A DNA stretch of 64,000 nucleotides from Anaerocolumna sp. AGMB13025 (GTDB lineage Bacteria > Bacillota > Clostridia > Lachnospirales > Lachnospiraceae): positions 6,692,501-6,756,500 of the forward strand of contig NZ_CP121445.1 of the NCBI RefSeq assembly GCF_029689925.1. Reading direction: 5' to 3'. The translations under genes were made by a program, and so were the position numbers. Shown here one piece after another: positions 17,030-25,946 of the stretch; position 1 is the first letter of the stretch; each line of letters starts with the position of its first letter. The notes under the pieces are model-generated. The model did no database searches. It was not told where the DNA came from and saw nothing but the letters and a program-made list of their open reading frames with translations.

Positions 17030-17920
17030 TTATTCATCGTCCGAAGCACGGTATACCCAGCTGCTGGAAGACCTGAAAATCAAAACCGTAAGCAGCGCTA
17101 CCACGGCAAGCATAAACCAAGCCATAGCCGAACCATAACCCATTTCTGAATACTGAAAGGACCGCTGATACATATAAACCGTATAGAAAAGCGTGGAGTT
17201 TAAAGGTTTTCCGCCAGTAATAACGTAACTCTGGGTAAATGCCATAAAAGCATTAATGGTTTGCTGGATCAGGTTAAAGAAGATAACCGGAGTAAGCATA
17301 GGAAGGGTAATTTTGAAAAACTGCATTATTCTTGAACATCCGTCTACCCTGGCTGCTTCATACAACGTAGTTGGAATCTGCTTTAATCCAGCTAAAAATA
17401 CCAGCATGGAGGAACCGAACTGCCACACAGAAAGAATTATAAGCGTCCAGATTGCTGTCTTTGTACCACTAAGCCATCCGATACTACTGTTTATACCAAG
17501 GTGCTGCAGTATGCCATTAATGACACCATCGGAGGCAAACATACGCCTCCAAAGAACTGCCACAGCAACACTGCCCCCCATAATAGAAGGAAGATAATAA
17601 ACTGCCCGGTAAACGGAAGTCGCTCTGCTGGTTCTTTGAAAAAATATGGCAATCATAAGGGCCATGATCAGTTTTAAGGGGACTGATATTATGGCATAGA
17701 AAAATGTAACTCCAAAGCTTTTCCAGAAAACCTTATCCTGTGTCAGCATTCTGATATAATTATCAAGCCCCGCAAACTTTGGTGTGGAAAGTATATCATA
17801 ATTGGTAAAGGAAAGTGCCAATGAGGCAATCATGGGAATCAGGGTAAAGGCAAACAAGCCAATGATAAACGGCGTAATAAAAACATACCCAGCTACCTGT
17901 TCTCTTTGTAGAAAAGTCAT
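17030..17920 (-). CDS. Carbohydrate ABC transporter permease, MalF-type
   Basis: 296 aa from the first ATG, with six membrane helices. The EAA loop is PTTLYEAARVDGCSRIMQFFKITLPMLTPV. It pairs with the MalG-type permease 18 bases downstream. The start is uncertain. The ATG at 17920 has no nearby ribosome binding site, whereas a strong GAGGAGGGG sits about 30 bases upstream and the frame stays open to it. The codon 7 bases after that site is ATA (17941), so a rare start codon or a sequencing error near here are both possible. Confidence 0.9.
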   Translation of the reverse strand: MTFLQREQVAGYVFITPFIIGLFAFTLIPMIASLALSFTNYDILSTPKFAGLDNYIRMLTQDKVFWKSFGVTFFYAIISVPLKLIMALMIAIFFQRTSRATSVYRAVYYLPSIMGGSVAVAVLWRRMFASDGVINGILQHLGINSSIGWLSGTKTAIWTLIILSVWQFGSSMLVFLAGLKQIPTTLYEAARVDGCSRIMQFFKITLPMLTPVIFFNLIQQTINAFMAFTQSYVITGGKPLNSTLFYTVYMYQRSFQYSEMGYGSAMAWFMLAVVALLTVLIFRSSSSWVYRASDDE

Positions 17921-17976
17921 AATTCGCTTTTGGTTTTTTATTGGAATCCCCTCCTCTTTTAAATTTTATAATAATC

Positions 17977-18002
17977 AGGTAATTGCAAAACAAGGTTATT
18001 GC
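17977..18002 (+). repeat. 26-bp inverted repeat, left copy
   Basis: The sequence begins AGGTAATTGCAAAACAAGGT. It matches 24 of 26 bases of the minus strand at 19530-19555, so the two copies face inward around the solute-binding-protein gene. Each contains TTGCAA followed by a -10-like hexamer (here TATATT 17 bp further on), so the copies may be promoter-derived. Confidence 0.75.
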
Positions 18003-18027
18003 ATCTATATTCCATAAAACTACTACA

Positions 18028-18125
18028 GACTCATTGTCTAGCAGCTTAAGACACGTTGTCCTTTTTAACAGTTTAAGACTTATTGTCCCTTTAAGCTGCT
18101 TAAGACTTATTGTCCTTTCTTAGCT
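18028..18125. repeat. 27-bp degenerate tandem repeat overlapping the 3' end of the binding-protein gene
   Basis: Units beginning AGAC(A/T)(C/T)(A/G)TTGTC start near 18028, 18050, 18077 and 18104. The last unit covers the stop codon and final codons of the minus-strand gene (Lys-Gly-Gln-stop). This looks like local duplication of the gene's own 3' end, leaving extra copies of the terminal codons in the intergenic region. Confidence 0.7.
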
Positions 18126-19459
18126 AAAATCTCATTGGCTTCTTTTATAAATCTGGAGGCGGCATCCTTTGGAGTCGCTTCATGGTAACGAACGGAATCC
18201 GTCAGATCACCCAAAAGAGTAATCACTTCATTGGAACCGGCAGGATAAGGCGGGTCAATGGGTGTTGCCACTTGTGTTACCTTAGCAATATAATCAAACT
18301 GCTGTTTCTGAATTTCATCCAGGGATGGTTCCATATATTTTGCCATTTTTGAAGAGATTGGTACCCCACGCTCTGCTTTTAAATTATCCTGAGCCTTCTC
18401 AGAATTTGTAAAATAATTAATTACATCAACTGCCGTATCCTTATATTTTGATGATTCTGCAACACACCAGAACATGGACGGTCTTAAATACATATTTTCG
18501 CTGGTTGCATCATCGGTCTGAGGATACATTACCATCTGTAAATCATCTTTATTTGCATTACGGATTGCTGCAATCTGATTGGAAGCCGGGAATGCGATCC
18601 AGGCCTTACCGGTAGCAATCGGACTACCTTCTACACCGGCTGTAGTAGCTTCCTGTAACACATCGATTGTAAGACCCCAATTACTGTTAATTTCTTCATC
18701 AATATCTGTAAAGTATTGCAGTGCTGTTTCTTCACTGATGCCAAGCTTAGCATTTTTACTGTCAAAGAGTACTTCACCCTTATTTCTAGCCATCATCTGC
18801 AAAGCCCATTCTGTTGAAGGCATATCGGTAGACACATCTACTTTTTCTTTCATTTGAGCGGCAAGTCCTTTGATTTCACTATAAGTAGGATGATCTGAAA
18901 TCGTAAGTCCTGCCTTTTTTAACATATCTGCATTATAAACGGTGCATACGGCATTCACACCGGCAACAATACCGAATAAAGAACCGTTCATTTTACCTGC
19001 TGTCAGAACGCTGTCATTAACATCTGCTACATTTAGTGCGCCGGAGGTTACATATGCATCCATGTTAGCAAGCTGATTCTTCTCCTGATACTGAGATATA
19101 TAGGCATAGTCCTGTTGGATGATATCCGGCAGGTTATCAGACGCTGCCTGGGTAGCCATCTTATCCCAGTAACCACTCCAGTCTGAAAATTCAGTTTCAA
19201 AAGTTACATTGGGATGTTCTTTTGTATAAGCATCCAATGCAGCTAATGTTGTATCATTACGGACCTGATTACCCCACCAGGCGATTCTTATTTTTTGGGC
19301 TTTCTCCTCTGTCCCTGTACTGCTACTTGAGCTGTCACCTGAAATATTACCACTTTCCGTGTCCTTACTCTTTGTACAAGCGGTTAAGGAGCCAACTACC
19401 ATCACGGAAACAAGAAGCAGCGCTGCCCCACGTTTTAAAATAGTTCCTAACTTTACCAT
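18107..19459 (-). CDS. Carbohydrate ABC transporter solute-binding lipoprotein
   Basis: 450 aa. The lipoprotein signal has the lipobox SLTAC with C28, followed by a Ser/Thr-rich linker. The body is a family-1 solute-binding protein: IRIAWWGNQVRNDTTLAALD at the start of the first lobe, NLPDIIQQDYAYISQY, and an NYFTNSEKAQDNLKAERGVPIS hinge near the C-terminus. It captures a sugar or oligosaccharide for the two permeases encoded just downstream. A GAGGAGG site precedes the ATG. The divergent YesM/YesN system probably controls it. Confidence 0.93.
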   Translation of the reverse strand: MVKLGTILKRGAALLLVSVMVVGSLTACTKSKDTESGNISGDSSSSSTGTEEKAQKIRIAWWGNQVRNDTTLAALDAYTKEHPNVTFETEFSDWSGYWDKMATQAASDNLPDIIQQDYAYISQYQEKNQLANMDAYVTSGALNVADVNDSVLTAGKMNGSLFGIVAGVNAVCTVYNADMLKKAGLTISDHPTYSEIKGLAAQMKEKVDVSTDMPSTEWALQMMARNKGEVLFDSKNAKLGISEETALQYFTDIDEEINSNWGLTIDVLQEATTAGVEGSPIATGKAWIAFPASNQIAAIRNANKDDLQMVMYPQTDDATSENMYLRPSMFWCVAESSKYKDTAVDVINYFTNSEKAQDNLKAERGVPISSKMAKYMEPSLDEIQKQQFDYIAKVTQVATPIDPPYPAGSNEVITLLGDLTDSVRYHEATPKDAASRFIKEANEILAKKGQ

Positions 19460-19521
19460 AATTAATCCTCCTCTGTTTTAAATAGGGATAAGCACGAAGG
19501 CTTTACCTGTTTAAAAATAAT

Positions 19522-19549
19522 ATCATACTACAATAACCCTGTTTTGCAA
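19522..19549 (-). promoter_or_regulatory. Candidate promoter of the sugar ABC operon
   Basis: Read on the minus strand, TTGCAA (19549-19544) and TATGAT (19527-19522) are 16 bp apart and about 60 bases before the binding-protein ATG. The -35 lies within the right copy of the 26-bp inverted repeat. Confidence 0.45.
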
Positions 19550-19555
19550 TTACCT
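19530..19555 (-). repeat. 26-bp inverted repeat, right copy
   Basis: On the minus strand it begins AGGTAATTGCAAAACAGGGT and differs at two positions from the copy at 17977-18002. It includes the candidate -35 of the sugar ABC operon. The rest of the gap 19460-19853 holds the two divergent promoters and AT-rich sequence. Confidence 0.75.
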
Positions 19556-19795
19556 AAATCCTAACTGTAAGATACCAAAGAAATTGTATATAACTTATAT
19601 CTCATAACTAAAGGGCTCCATAAATCACACAAGTGCCAAAAATTATCCTCCTGTTTTTTTACATTCCTTTCATTTCAAAGTTATAAAGGGATGAAACCCG
19701 TCGGTTACTTTTTCAAGGATATCGTAAAAATGAATAAAAAGAAATAAAAAAAACTTTGTTTTATGTTCAAAAAAACGACTGGTTTAAAAAAACAC

Positions 19796-19824
19796 TTTAC
19801 CCGGTTGTGAATACTTAATATAAT
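19796..19824 (+). promoter_or_regulatory. Sigma-A-type promoter for yesM-like kinase
   Basis: TTTACC (19796-19801) and a consensus TATAAT (19819-19824) are separated by 17 bp, 29 bases before the ATG at 19854. A ribosome binding site AAGGAAAGGA lies between. Confidence 0.65.
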
Positions 19825-19853
19825 ATTTTAAGAGGTAAGGAAAGGATAACTGC

Positions 19854-21635
19854 ATGAAGATAACTACATCATTTTCAACGATTAAAAATGTCCCTTTAAA
19901 ATATAAATTAATCTTTATTACACTTTTGGTGGCACTGGTTATAGGCGGAGAATCCATTATGGGCTTGCAGCAGGTGGTGGACAGCTCCAATAAGTTAATC
20001 TATAAGCAAACTGCTACTTCCATGGGTTATTTGTCCAAGGAAATAGCAAATGCCCTGGATACCATAGAGGGCGATACCTTAACCATAGCGGTAAATCAGA
20101 CTCTTCAGAAGAATATTGGTACGTTGAACACTTCTTCGTATTTAAACATTCGCTCTGCTGCTCAAAAAGAAATACTAAAAGTCATCTATACCAACTTTAA
20201 TTCCGACGTAATCAGTATTTCTGTTCTGCCTGAGTCCGGGGATCGCATCGTCTGGGGACAAAATTCTTCGCCAGAACGTCCTGAAATACTTGACGCCGCC
20301 AAGGAGCTTGCTGCCAAAAGAAACGGCTCCCCTGGCTGGATGCCGTCTGGTAGAACGGACGGCAGTATATTATGCGTACGCCAGATTAAAAAAATAAAGG
20401 CGCTCTCTCTGGAATCCATGGGTATTGTAATAATACGGGTCAATTTAAACCGAATCGTCCGTGATACCGCTAAACGGGTTATGGGGACCCCTTCCTATAC
20501 CATTAATATCTATGACGGTAGTATCCGGCTTTACCCCGCAGACATTGAGGATTCTATGGCTGTTTTTCCCCCTCCAGAGGAGAAGGAAGCCAATACCTAT
20601 TCCATCCAGAAATTTGCGGATAACATGTATTTTGTAACCCGCATCCCCATTGCTACGTCGTCCATAAACTGGTCCCTCACGATGGGCGTACCCTATAACG
20701 ATTTGTTCTATACCGTGAAAGAAGCAAAAGCCACCTATATCTTCCGCATCGTTATAGCCGTAATTCTTACCGTTCTTTTATCCGGACTGTTATTTAGGGA
20801 TATCACGGTACAATTTAACTATTTGCTGGAAAAGATGCGCAGGGTACGTTCGGGTAATCTGGAACTATACCCCTTCCCCAAAAAGAAGCGCCAGGACGAA
20901 CTTGGTCATTTAAATCAATATTTTGACCAGATGACTGCGGATTTTAAAAAAGTTATCGAAGATAATTATATAAAAGAGCTGCTGCTGGCCGAAACACAGT
21001 TAAAATCCCTGGAGCAGCAGATAAACCCACATTTTCTTTATAATTCCCTGGAAACAATCCATTGGTTTGCCAGCCGCAGCGGTGAAAAAAACATCTCTGT
21101 CATTGTTCAGGCCTTAGGAAATCTTCTGCGCAGCAGCCTTTCTGAAAAACAGGACCTGATTTCATTAGCAGAAGAAATAAAGAGTTTGGAAAACTACCTG
21201 CTGATCCAAAAGATACGATTTCCGGATACTTTATCGGTTTCACTGGAAATTGCCGATGAGGCCAGACCGTATTTCGTGCCCAAGATGTCCATCCAGCCCC
21301 TGGTGGAAAATGCTATTATTTATGGGCTGGAGGAAAATATCGACGGCTGCCTGATTGTTATCCGGGCAGGCATTAACGAGGATATGCTCCATGTGGAAGT
21401 AGAGAATAACGGTTCAGAAATTAATGAAAATATATTACAACTCTTAAAAGAACACAAGGTGACTGCCAGAAGAAACGGAGTTGGACTTACCAATATTGAC
21501 AGCCGTATAAAATTATTATTCGGCAATTCCTATGGCCTGCAGTTGAAAAATGATAATAACCATGTAATTGTTTCTTTTGATATTCCTGCCAAAACAGAGG
21601 AAAGCAGCGGTCTTAAGCAAAAGATACAGCTTTAA
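19854..21635 (+). CDS. Sensor histidine kinase, YesM family
   Basis: 593 aa. Membrane helix 1 lies at about 17-33 and helix 2 at about 295-313, enclosing a large extracellular Cache-like sensor (about 40-290). A HAMP-like linker (about 315-370) leads to the His_kinase domain with the YesM hallmark QQINPHFLYNSLE (391-400, phospho-accepting H393). The ATPase part follows: QPLVENAIIYGLEENIDG and GVGLTNIDSRIKLLFG. YesM kinases sense extracellular carbohydrate or binding-protein complexes. It is divergent from a sugar ABC operon and followed by its YesN partner. Confidence 0.93.
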   Translation: MKITTSFSTIKNVPLKYKLIFITLLVALVIGGESIMGLQQVVDSSNKLIYKQTATSMGYLSKEIANALDTIEGDTLTIAVNQTLQKNIGTLNTSSYLNIRSAAQKEILKVIYTNFNSDVISISVLPESGDRIVWGQNSSPERPEILDAAKELAAKRNGSPGWMPSGRTDGSILCVRQIKKIKALSLESMGIVIIRVNLNRIVRDTAKRVMGTPSYTINIYDGSIRLYPADIEDSMAVFPPPEEKEANTYSIQKFADNMYFVTRIPIATSSINWSLTMGVPYNDLFYTVKEAKATYIFRIVIAVILTVLLSGLLFRDITVQFNYLLEKMRRVRSGNLELYPFPKKKRQDELGHLNQYFDQMTADFKKVIEDNYIKELLLAETQLKSLEQQINPHFLYNSLETIHWFASRSGEKNISVIVQALGNLLRSSLSEKQDLISLAEEIKSLENYLLIQKIRFPDTLSVSLEIADEARPYFVPKMSIQPLVENAIIYGLEENIDGCLIVIRAGINEDMLHVEVENNGSEINENILQLLKEHKVTARRNGVGLTNIDSRIKLLFGNSYGLQLKNDNNHVIVSFDIPAKTEESSGLKQKIQL

Positions 21636-21711
21636 TTGACAAATTACAAATTATACTACCAATTACATAGGCAATTACGAGACCAAAAACAAGCTGAAAG
21701 GAAGAATAGAT

Positions 21712-23226
21712 ATGTTTACCATGATTGTTGCAGATGATGAAAAAGTTATCCGAGAGTCCATAGTGGAATGCATTGACTGGGAATCACATGATGTAAAAAT
21801 CGTCGCCACCTGTAATAATGGTGTGGAGGTAATGGATGCCATTATGGATGAGTCTCCCGATATTGTATTGACTGATATTAAAATGCCTGGCTTTACCGGA
21901 TTGGAGCTGATTGAGAAAATAGGGCAGATGGATCCGGATGTAGAATTTATTATTTTATCCGGTTATAAAGAATTCGATTTTGCCTCTCAGGCCATACAGC
22001 TGGGGGTACGCTGCTATCTGTTAAAACCTGCCGGTGAAGAACAGTTGATTTCGGCTGTAGAAAACGCAAAAGCAAACTCCCTGCTCAAAAAAAAACAGAG
22101 TTCTATGGTACAGGAGCAAAAACGCCTTAGTGAACAGGCCGAGGAGTATCACAGACAGCTTCTTTTATATGATATTTTTGTTGCGGGTACGGACCCGGTT
22201 AGAGCTGTTCAAAACCTGAATGCAGAAAGCTCTGACGGATATTTAATTGCTTATTTTTCTTTTGTTGAAGAGGATTTTTTAATTCCTTTTGCAGATGCCC
22301 TCTATCAGCATCTTGGTAATTTGGGCGTTAAGCCCATTGTGGATTTTTTGTATGTTCAGCATTCCATGGCACTCCTTGTAAAGCTTAGTGAAGGTCTGTC
22401 TGATAAACTCAGGATTTTCAGTGAACAGATCTGCTTACCCGGTCAGACCCTTCGAATCAGCTATAACGCAAATACTTACGAGGACCTGGCAAAAGGGCTC
22501 ACTCAGCTGACTTCCAAATTATTAAGATACCCCAAAATATTCAGCATTAACCGTCACCTACAGCAAAGGGAGTTATATAATGCCTTCTTATCCTTTGAAA
22601 AGATACAAATTTTAACTCGCCAGCTGTTACATTTAAAAGACCAGGAGCGGGGTGACACAGAGATACAAAAACTGCTGCAAAGCTATTTTTTCCCAGTGGA
22701 GGATATGGAGCTGCTTCATAACTACGGTATCCATCTGTTGTCCCAGTTAATGCGGAAACTGCCGGAAACCGTATACTACAAATCCATCTATCATGATTTA
22801 CTGGAAAAACTATCGTCCTGCCAGGATATGAAAGTATACCGTGAACTTTTTAAGGAACATATTCTTTTACTGCTTTCTGCGGATAGCGAAAAAAATTCCA
22901 TCATTGCACAAGTAAAAAATTATGTGGAGGAGAATCTTTCCGATCCTGATATTTCACTGAAAAAAATCGCCAGAGAGCAGATACATATGAACGTAGATTA
23001 TTTAAGCAGAATTTTTGCCAAGGATAATGGTGAAAAGTTCTCCCATTACTTAAACCGACGCAGGATTGAGACTGCGAAGGATCTGCTTTTAAAACAGAAC
23101 GCCACCATTTCCTTTGTTGCTAACAAAGTCGGCTGCGGAAATAATCCAAGATATTTCAGTCAGATTTTTAAAAAATATACCGGTTATACTCCTTCTGGCT
23201 ATATGGAACAATATGCAAAGAAATAA
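21712..23226 (+). CDS. Response regulator with AraC-type DNA-binding domain, YesN family
   Basis: 504 aa. The receiver domain (1-120) has ADDE (7-10), phospho-acceptor D55 (LTDIKMPGF) and LLKPAGE with the conserved Lys. A middle region (about 135-390) has no recognised domain, as is usual for YesN. The C-terminal AraC/XylS double helix-turn-helix (about 400-502) ends in the family signature VGCGNNPRYFSQIFKKYTGY. It follows the YesM kinase by 76 bases with an AAAGGAAG site. The probable target is the divergent sugar ABC operon. Confidence 0.93.
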   Translation: MFTMIVADDEKVIRESIVECIDWESHDVKIVATCNNGVEVMDAIMDESPDIVLTDIKMPGFTGLELIEKIGQMDPDVEFIILSGYKEFDFASQAIQLGVRCYLLKPAGEEQLISAVENAKANSLLKKKQSSMVQEQKRLSEQAEEYHRQLLLYDIFVAGTDPVRAVQNLNAESSDGYLIAYFSFVEEDFLIPFADALYQHLGNLGVKPIVDFLYVQHSMALLVKLSEGLSDKLRIFSEQICLPGQTLRISYNANTYEDLAKGLTQLTSKLLRYPKIFSINRHLQQRELYNAFLSFEKIQILTRQLLHLKDQERGDTEIQKLLQSYFFPVEDMELLHNYGIHLLSQLMRKLPETVYYKSIYHDLLEKLSSCQDMKVYRELFKEHILLLLSADSEKNSIIAQVKNYVEENLSDPDISLKKIAREQIHMNVDYLSRIFAKDNGEKFSHYLNRRRIETAKDLLLKQNATISFVANKVGCGNNPRYFSQIFKKYTGYTPSGYMEQYAKK

Positions 23227-23282
23227 ATCCAGTCTTTATCAATTGTTCCTTTACCATAAAAACAAGTCAACTTTTATATATG

Positions 23283-23340
23283 AAAAGGTTTAGGAATAAA
23301 AACCCTGGAAACTTATCGGAGTTTTATCCCTAAACCTTTC
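23283..23340 (+). terminator. Hairpin terminator after the YesN gene
   Basis: AAAGGTTTAGG..ATAAAA pairs with TTTTATCCCTAAACCTTT in a 58-nt structure, about 60 bases after the stop. It sits between convergent genes and could act in both directions. Confidence 0.6.
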
Positions 23341-23449
23341 TATGTATATCCTGTTAATTATTCAAACTTCGCAGTTGTTTTTGTCTTGTATACTTGATAA
23401 GATCAGCAAGGAAGGTGATTAAGAAAGCATTGATTATGCTATCCTTTCA

Positions 23450-24682
23450 TTATCTTATGCTGTTATAATTAATATGCTTTGGCAGTCCGCCTATCATGAT
23501 GGGAGTCAGTTCCTCCTGGATTAACGGTCTGGCATAGTCCATAAATTCTTCTGTAACACCCGTGCTGTCCTTTTTAATCCATTCGTAAGGGACTTTTTTC
23601 TCTATATTGGCTATTTTATGGATATCAAATGTTTCTGTTGCGCATTGATAGGGTCCCTTGCTTACTCGGGTAAGGATAACCATTTCCCCGGTCTTCCCTT
23701 CTAAGGCTGCCTTCACTGCCGCAGCACCTACCTGATAGGCTTCGGTTATGTCTACTAAGGATGCCATATGGGAGGCACAGCGCTGTAAGGTATTTAACTC
23801 AATCCCTCTGGATTTGCAGCCGATTTCCCTGGAAATCAAATTGGATAAGTATTTTCCTGAGCCGCTTAAATACGCATGACCGAACTGGTCGGTATGTTTC
23901 ACATCCTCTGCCAGTTCACAAATATATCTCCCATCTGCAAGATGGATGCCTTCCGATACCGCAATAACCAGTGCTTTTTTCGATTTTTGAAGGTGTTCTA
24001 CCTGTGTAATAAAATCCTCTGTACTAAAATCCACTTCCGGCAGGTATATTAAGTCCGGTCCGCTGCATTCGGTACTTTCTGCCAAAGCCGCCGCACCGGT
24101 AAGCCAGCCCACATTGCGTCCCATAATTTCTATGATAGTCACATTTTTTTGGTCGTATACCAGACTATCACGTATGATTTCCTTTGTAGTAGCTGCGATG
24201 AATTTAGCCGCACTGCCGTAACCGGGGGTATGATCGGTTGCTGCCAGATCGTTATCTATGGTCTTTGGTACACCGATAAAACGAATCTTACTTCCTATGA
24301 TTTTCCCATAATCCGATAACTTCTTAATGGTATCCATTGAATCATTCCCGCCGATATAGAAAAAGCACTCTATATTAAGCTTACGTAATATCACAAAAAT
24401 CTTCTCGTAAATACTTAAATCTGCCTTATAATCCGGCAATTTAAAGCGGCAGGAGCCCAAATAGGAAGAAGGCGTCCGCTTTAATAATTCTATTTCTAAT
24501 TCACTATGAAAATGTTCATCTAAATCCACATATTTATCTTCCAACAAGCCTTGTATTCCAAAAAGCATTCCATATACTTTGCCTGCTCCCTGATCCTTCG
24601 CTGTTTGATACACTCCAGCCAGACTGGAATTGATTACTGCAGTAGGTCCTCCAGATTGACCAACCAGGACATTACCCATCAT
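23450..24682 (-). CDS. 6-phosphofructokinase, probably pyrophosphate-dependent type
   Basis: 410 aa, longer than the 320-aa ATP enzyme of Bacillus. The phosphate-donor loop is GQSGGPTAVINSS (8-20). The diagnostic site reads GGNDSMDT (111-118), with an acidic residue where ATP-dependent enzymes have Gly. The substrate motif is PKTIDND (139-145), whose Lys is typical of PPi-PFKs. These features point to PPi:fructose-6-phosphate 1-phosphotransferase. The MGRNVGWLTG and PEVDF segments are normal for the family. The gene is monocistronic, with GGAGG before the ATG. Confidence 0.85.
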   Translation of the reverse strand: MMGNVLVGQSGGPTAVINSSLAGVYQTAKDQGAGKVYGMLFGIQGLLEDKYVDLDEHFHSELEIELLKRTPSSYLGSCRFKLPDYKADLSIYEKIFVILRKLNIECFFYIGGNDSMDTIKKLSDYGKIIGSKIRFIGVPKTIDNDLAATDHTPGYGSAAKFIAATTKEIIRDSLVYDQKNVTIIEIMGRNVGWLTGAAALAESTECSGPDLIYLPEVDFSTEDFITQVEHLQKSKKALVIAVSEGIHLADGRYICELAEDVKHTDQFGHAYLSGSGKYLSNLISREIGCKSRGIELNTLQRCASHMASLVDITEAYQVGAAAVKAALEGKTGEMVILTRVSKGPYQCATETFDIHKIANIEKKVPYEWIKKDSTGVTEEFMDYARPLIQEELTPIMIGGLPKHINYNSIR

Positions 24683-24864
24683 TCTTTCTCCTCCGTATGT
24701 TTAAGGTCACACCAGTTTCCCGTATTGACTGTCTACTATTAGATTAATCTAAAATGACTTTTTATTTGCGCTAGTACACAATAGCATTTACTCTTATCCG
24801 ATGTCAATATGTTAGGGACCTTTCGAAATTATTCCAGTTACTAAACTAATTTTTTCATAAAATT

Positions 24865-24903
24865 AAGCCGCCATTTTCTCTAATATCTGGAAAATGGCAG
24901 CCA
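24865..24903 (-). terminator. Hairpin downstream of ksgA
   Basis: GCTGCCATTTTC pairs with GAAAATGGCGGC (minus strand) and is followed by TTAATTTT. It lies about 95 bases after the ksgA stop. The rest of the 314-base gap (24683-24996) is AT-rich, and I see nothing else in it. Confidence 0.5.
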
Positions 24904-24996
24904 TAATTTGTAATTTTCACTAAATTTTTTTTATTTACAGGCTTATTATTTTAGAACTATTATGCAATAGTTCTAAAAGAGAATAGGTACTCCTCC

Positions 24997-25872
24997 CTAT
25001 CCATGGATTTTATCATAAATAATATCACTGAGTCTTCCAAACTGCTCCAGGGTCAGAGCTTCCCCTCTAATTGTAGGGGATACCTTAAGCTCACTAATTG
25101 CTTCTGCTATGGTTTCTTTGGGAAGTTTTACTTCCGCACCATTATTTAAGCCGTTAACCAGGGTCTTTCTTCTTTGATTAAAGGACTCTCTGATAATACG
25201 AAACAGCAGCCTTTCATCCTTAACTTTAACCGGGCTGTCATTATGAAGCGTTAAGCGTATTACGGCAGAACCCACATTAGGTCTTGGCATAAAGCAATTG
25301 GGAGGAACGTTGGCAGCAATATAGGGTTTGGCATAATACTGGACTGCCAGGGAAAGTGCCCCATAGTCCTTGGTTCCTGGTCCTGACTGCATCCGGTCGG
25401 CTACCTCTTTTTGTACCATTACGGTTATATTCTCTATCGGTACATGAGCTTCAAATAATCCCATAATAATAGGTGTAGTAATATAATATGGCAGATTGGC
25501 AACGATTTTTACAGGCTTTCCGTTATTCTTTTCCTGAACCAGTTTATTGATATCTACTTTTAGTATATCTTCGTTCATCACCGTAACATTATCATAAGTT
25601 GATAAGGTGTCCTCTAATATGGGAATCAGGGATTTATCGATTTCTACGGCAATGACTTCTCTGGCAGCTTCACACAGGTACTGGGTTAAAGTCCCGATTC
25701 CCGGACCAATTTCAAGTACCATATCGTCCTTGGTAACTTCGGCAGCTTTAATGATTTTATCCAATACATGGGTATCAATTAAAAAGTTCTGTCCGTATTT
25801 CTTCTGAAATACAAAATGATATTTATTTAAAATTTCTATGGTTTCCTTCGGATTACCTAATTTATTCTGCAT
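24997..25872 (-). CDS. rsmA: 16S rRNA dimethyladenosine transferase RsmA/KsgA
   Basis: 291 aa, normal length. The motif order is complete: FQKKYGQNFLIDTHVLDKII at the N-terminus, the SAM-binding loop LEIGPGIGTLTQYL, the catalytic NLPYY motif, and the C-terminal helical domain with ESFNQRRKTLVNGLNN. It dimethylates two adjacent adenines in the 3' terminal loop of 16S rRNA during small-subunit assembly. It follows the TatD-family gene by 74 bases on the same strand. In many Firmicutes these two lie with rnmV (RNase M5) between them and metG upstream. Here rnmV is absent and metG lies 7 kb away. Confidence 0.95.
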   Translation of the reverse strand: MQNKLGNPKETIEILNKYHFVFQKKYGQNFLIDTHVLDKIIKAAEVTKDDMVLEIGPGIGTLTQYLCEAAREVIAVEIDKSLIPILEDTLSTYDNVTVMNEDILKVDINKLVQEKNNGKPVKIVANLPYYITTPIIMGLFEAHVPIENITVMVQKEVADRMQSGPGTKDYGALSLAVQYYAKPYIAANVPPNCFMPRPNVGSAVIRLTLHNDSPVKVKDERLLFRIIRESFNQRRKTLVNGLNNGAEVKLPKETIAEAISELKVSPTIRGEALTLEQFGRLSDIIYDKIHG

Positions 25873-25946
25873 ATAGTATTTCCAATCTTATTTTAGTTTT
25901 ATAACCTGAACCTATACGGTGCTTATTCTGTGCTTATTTGAATTTT

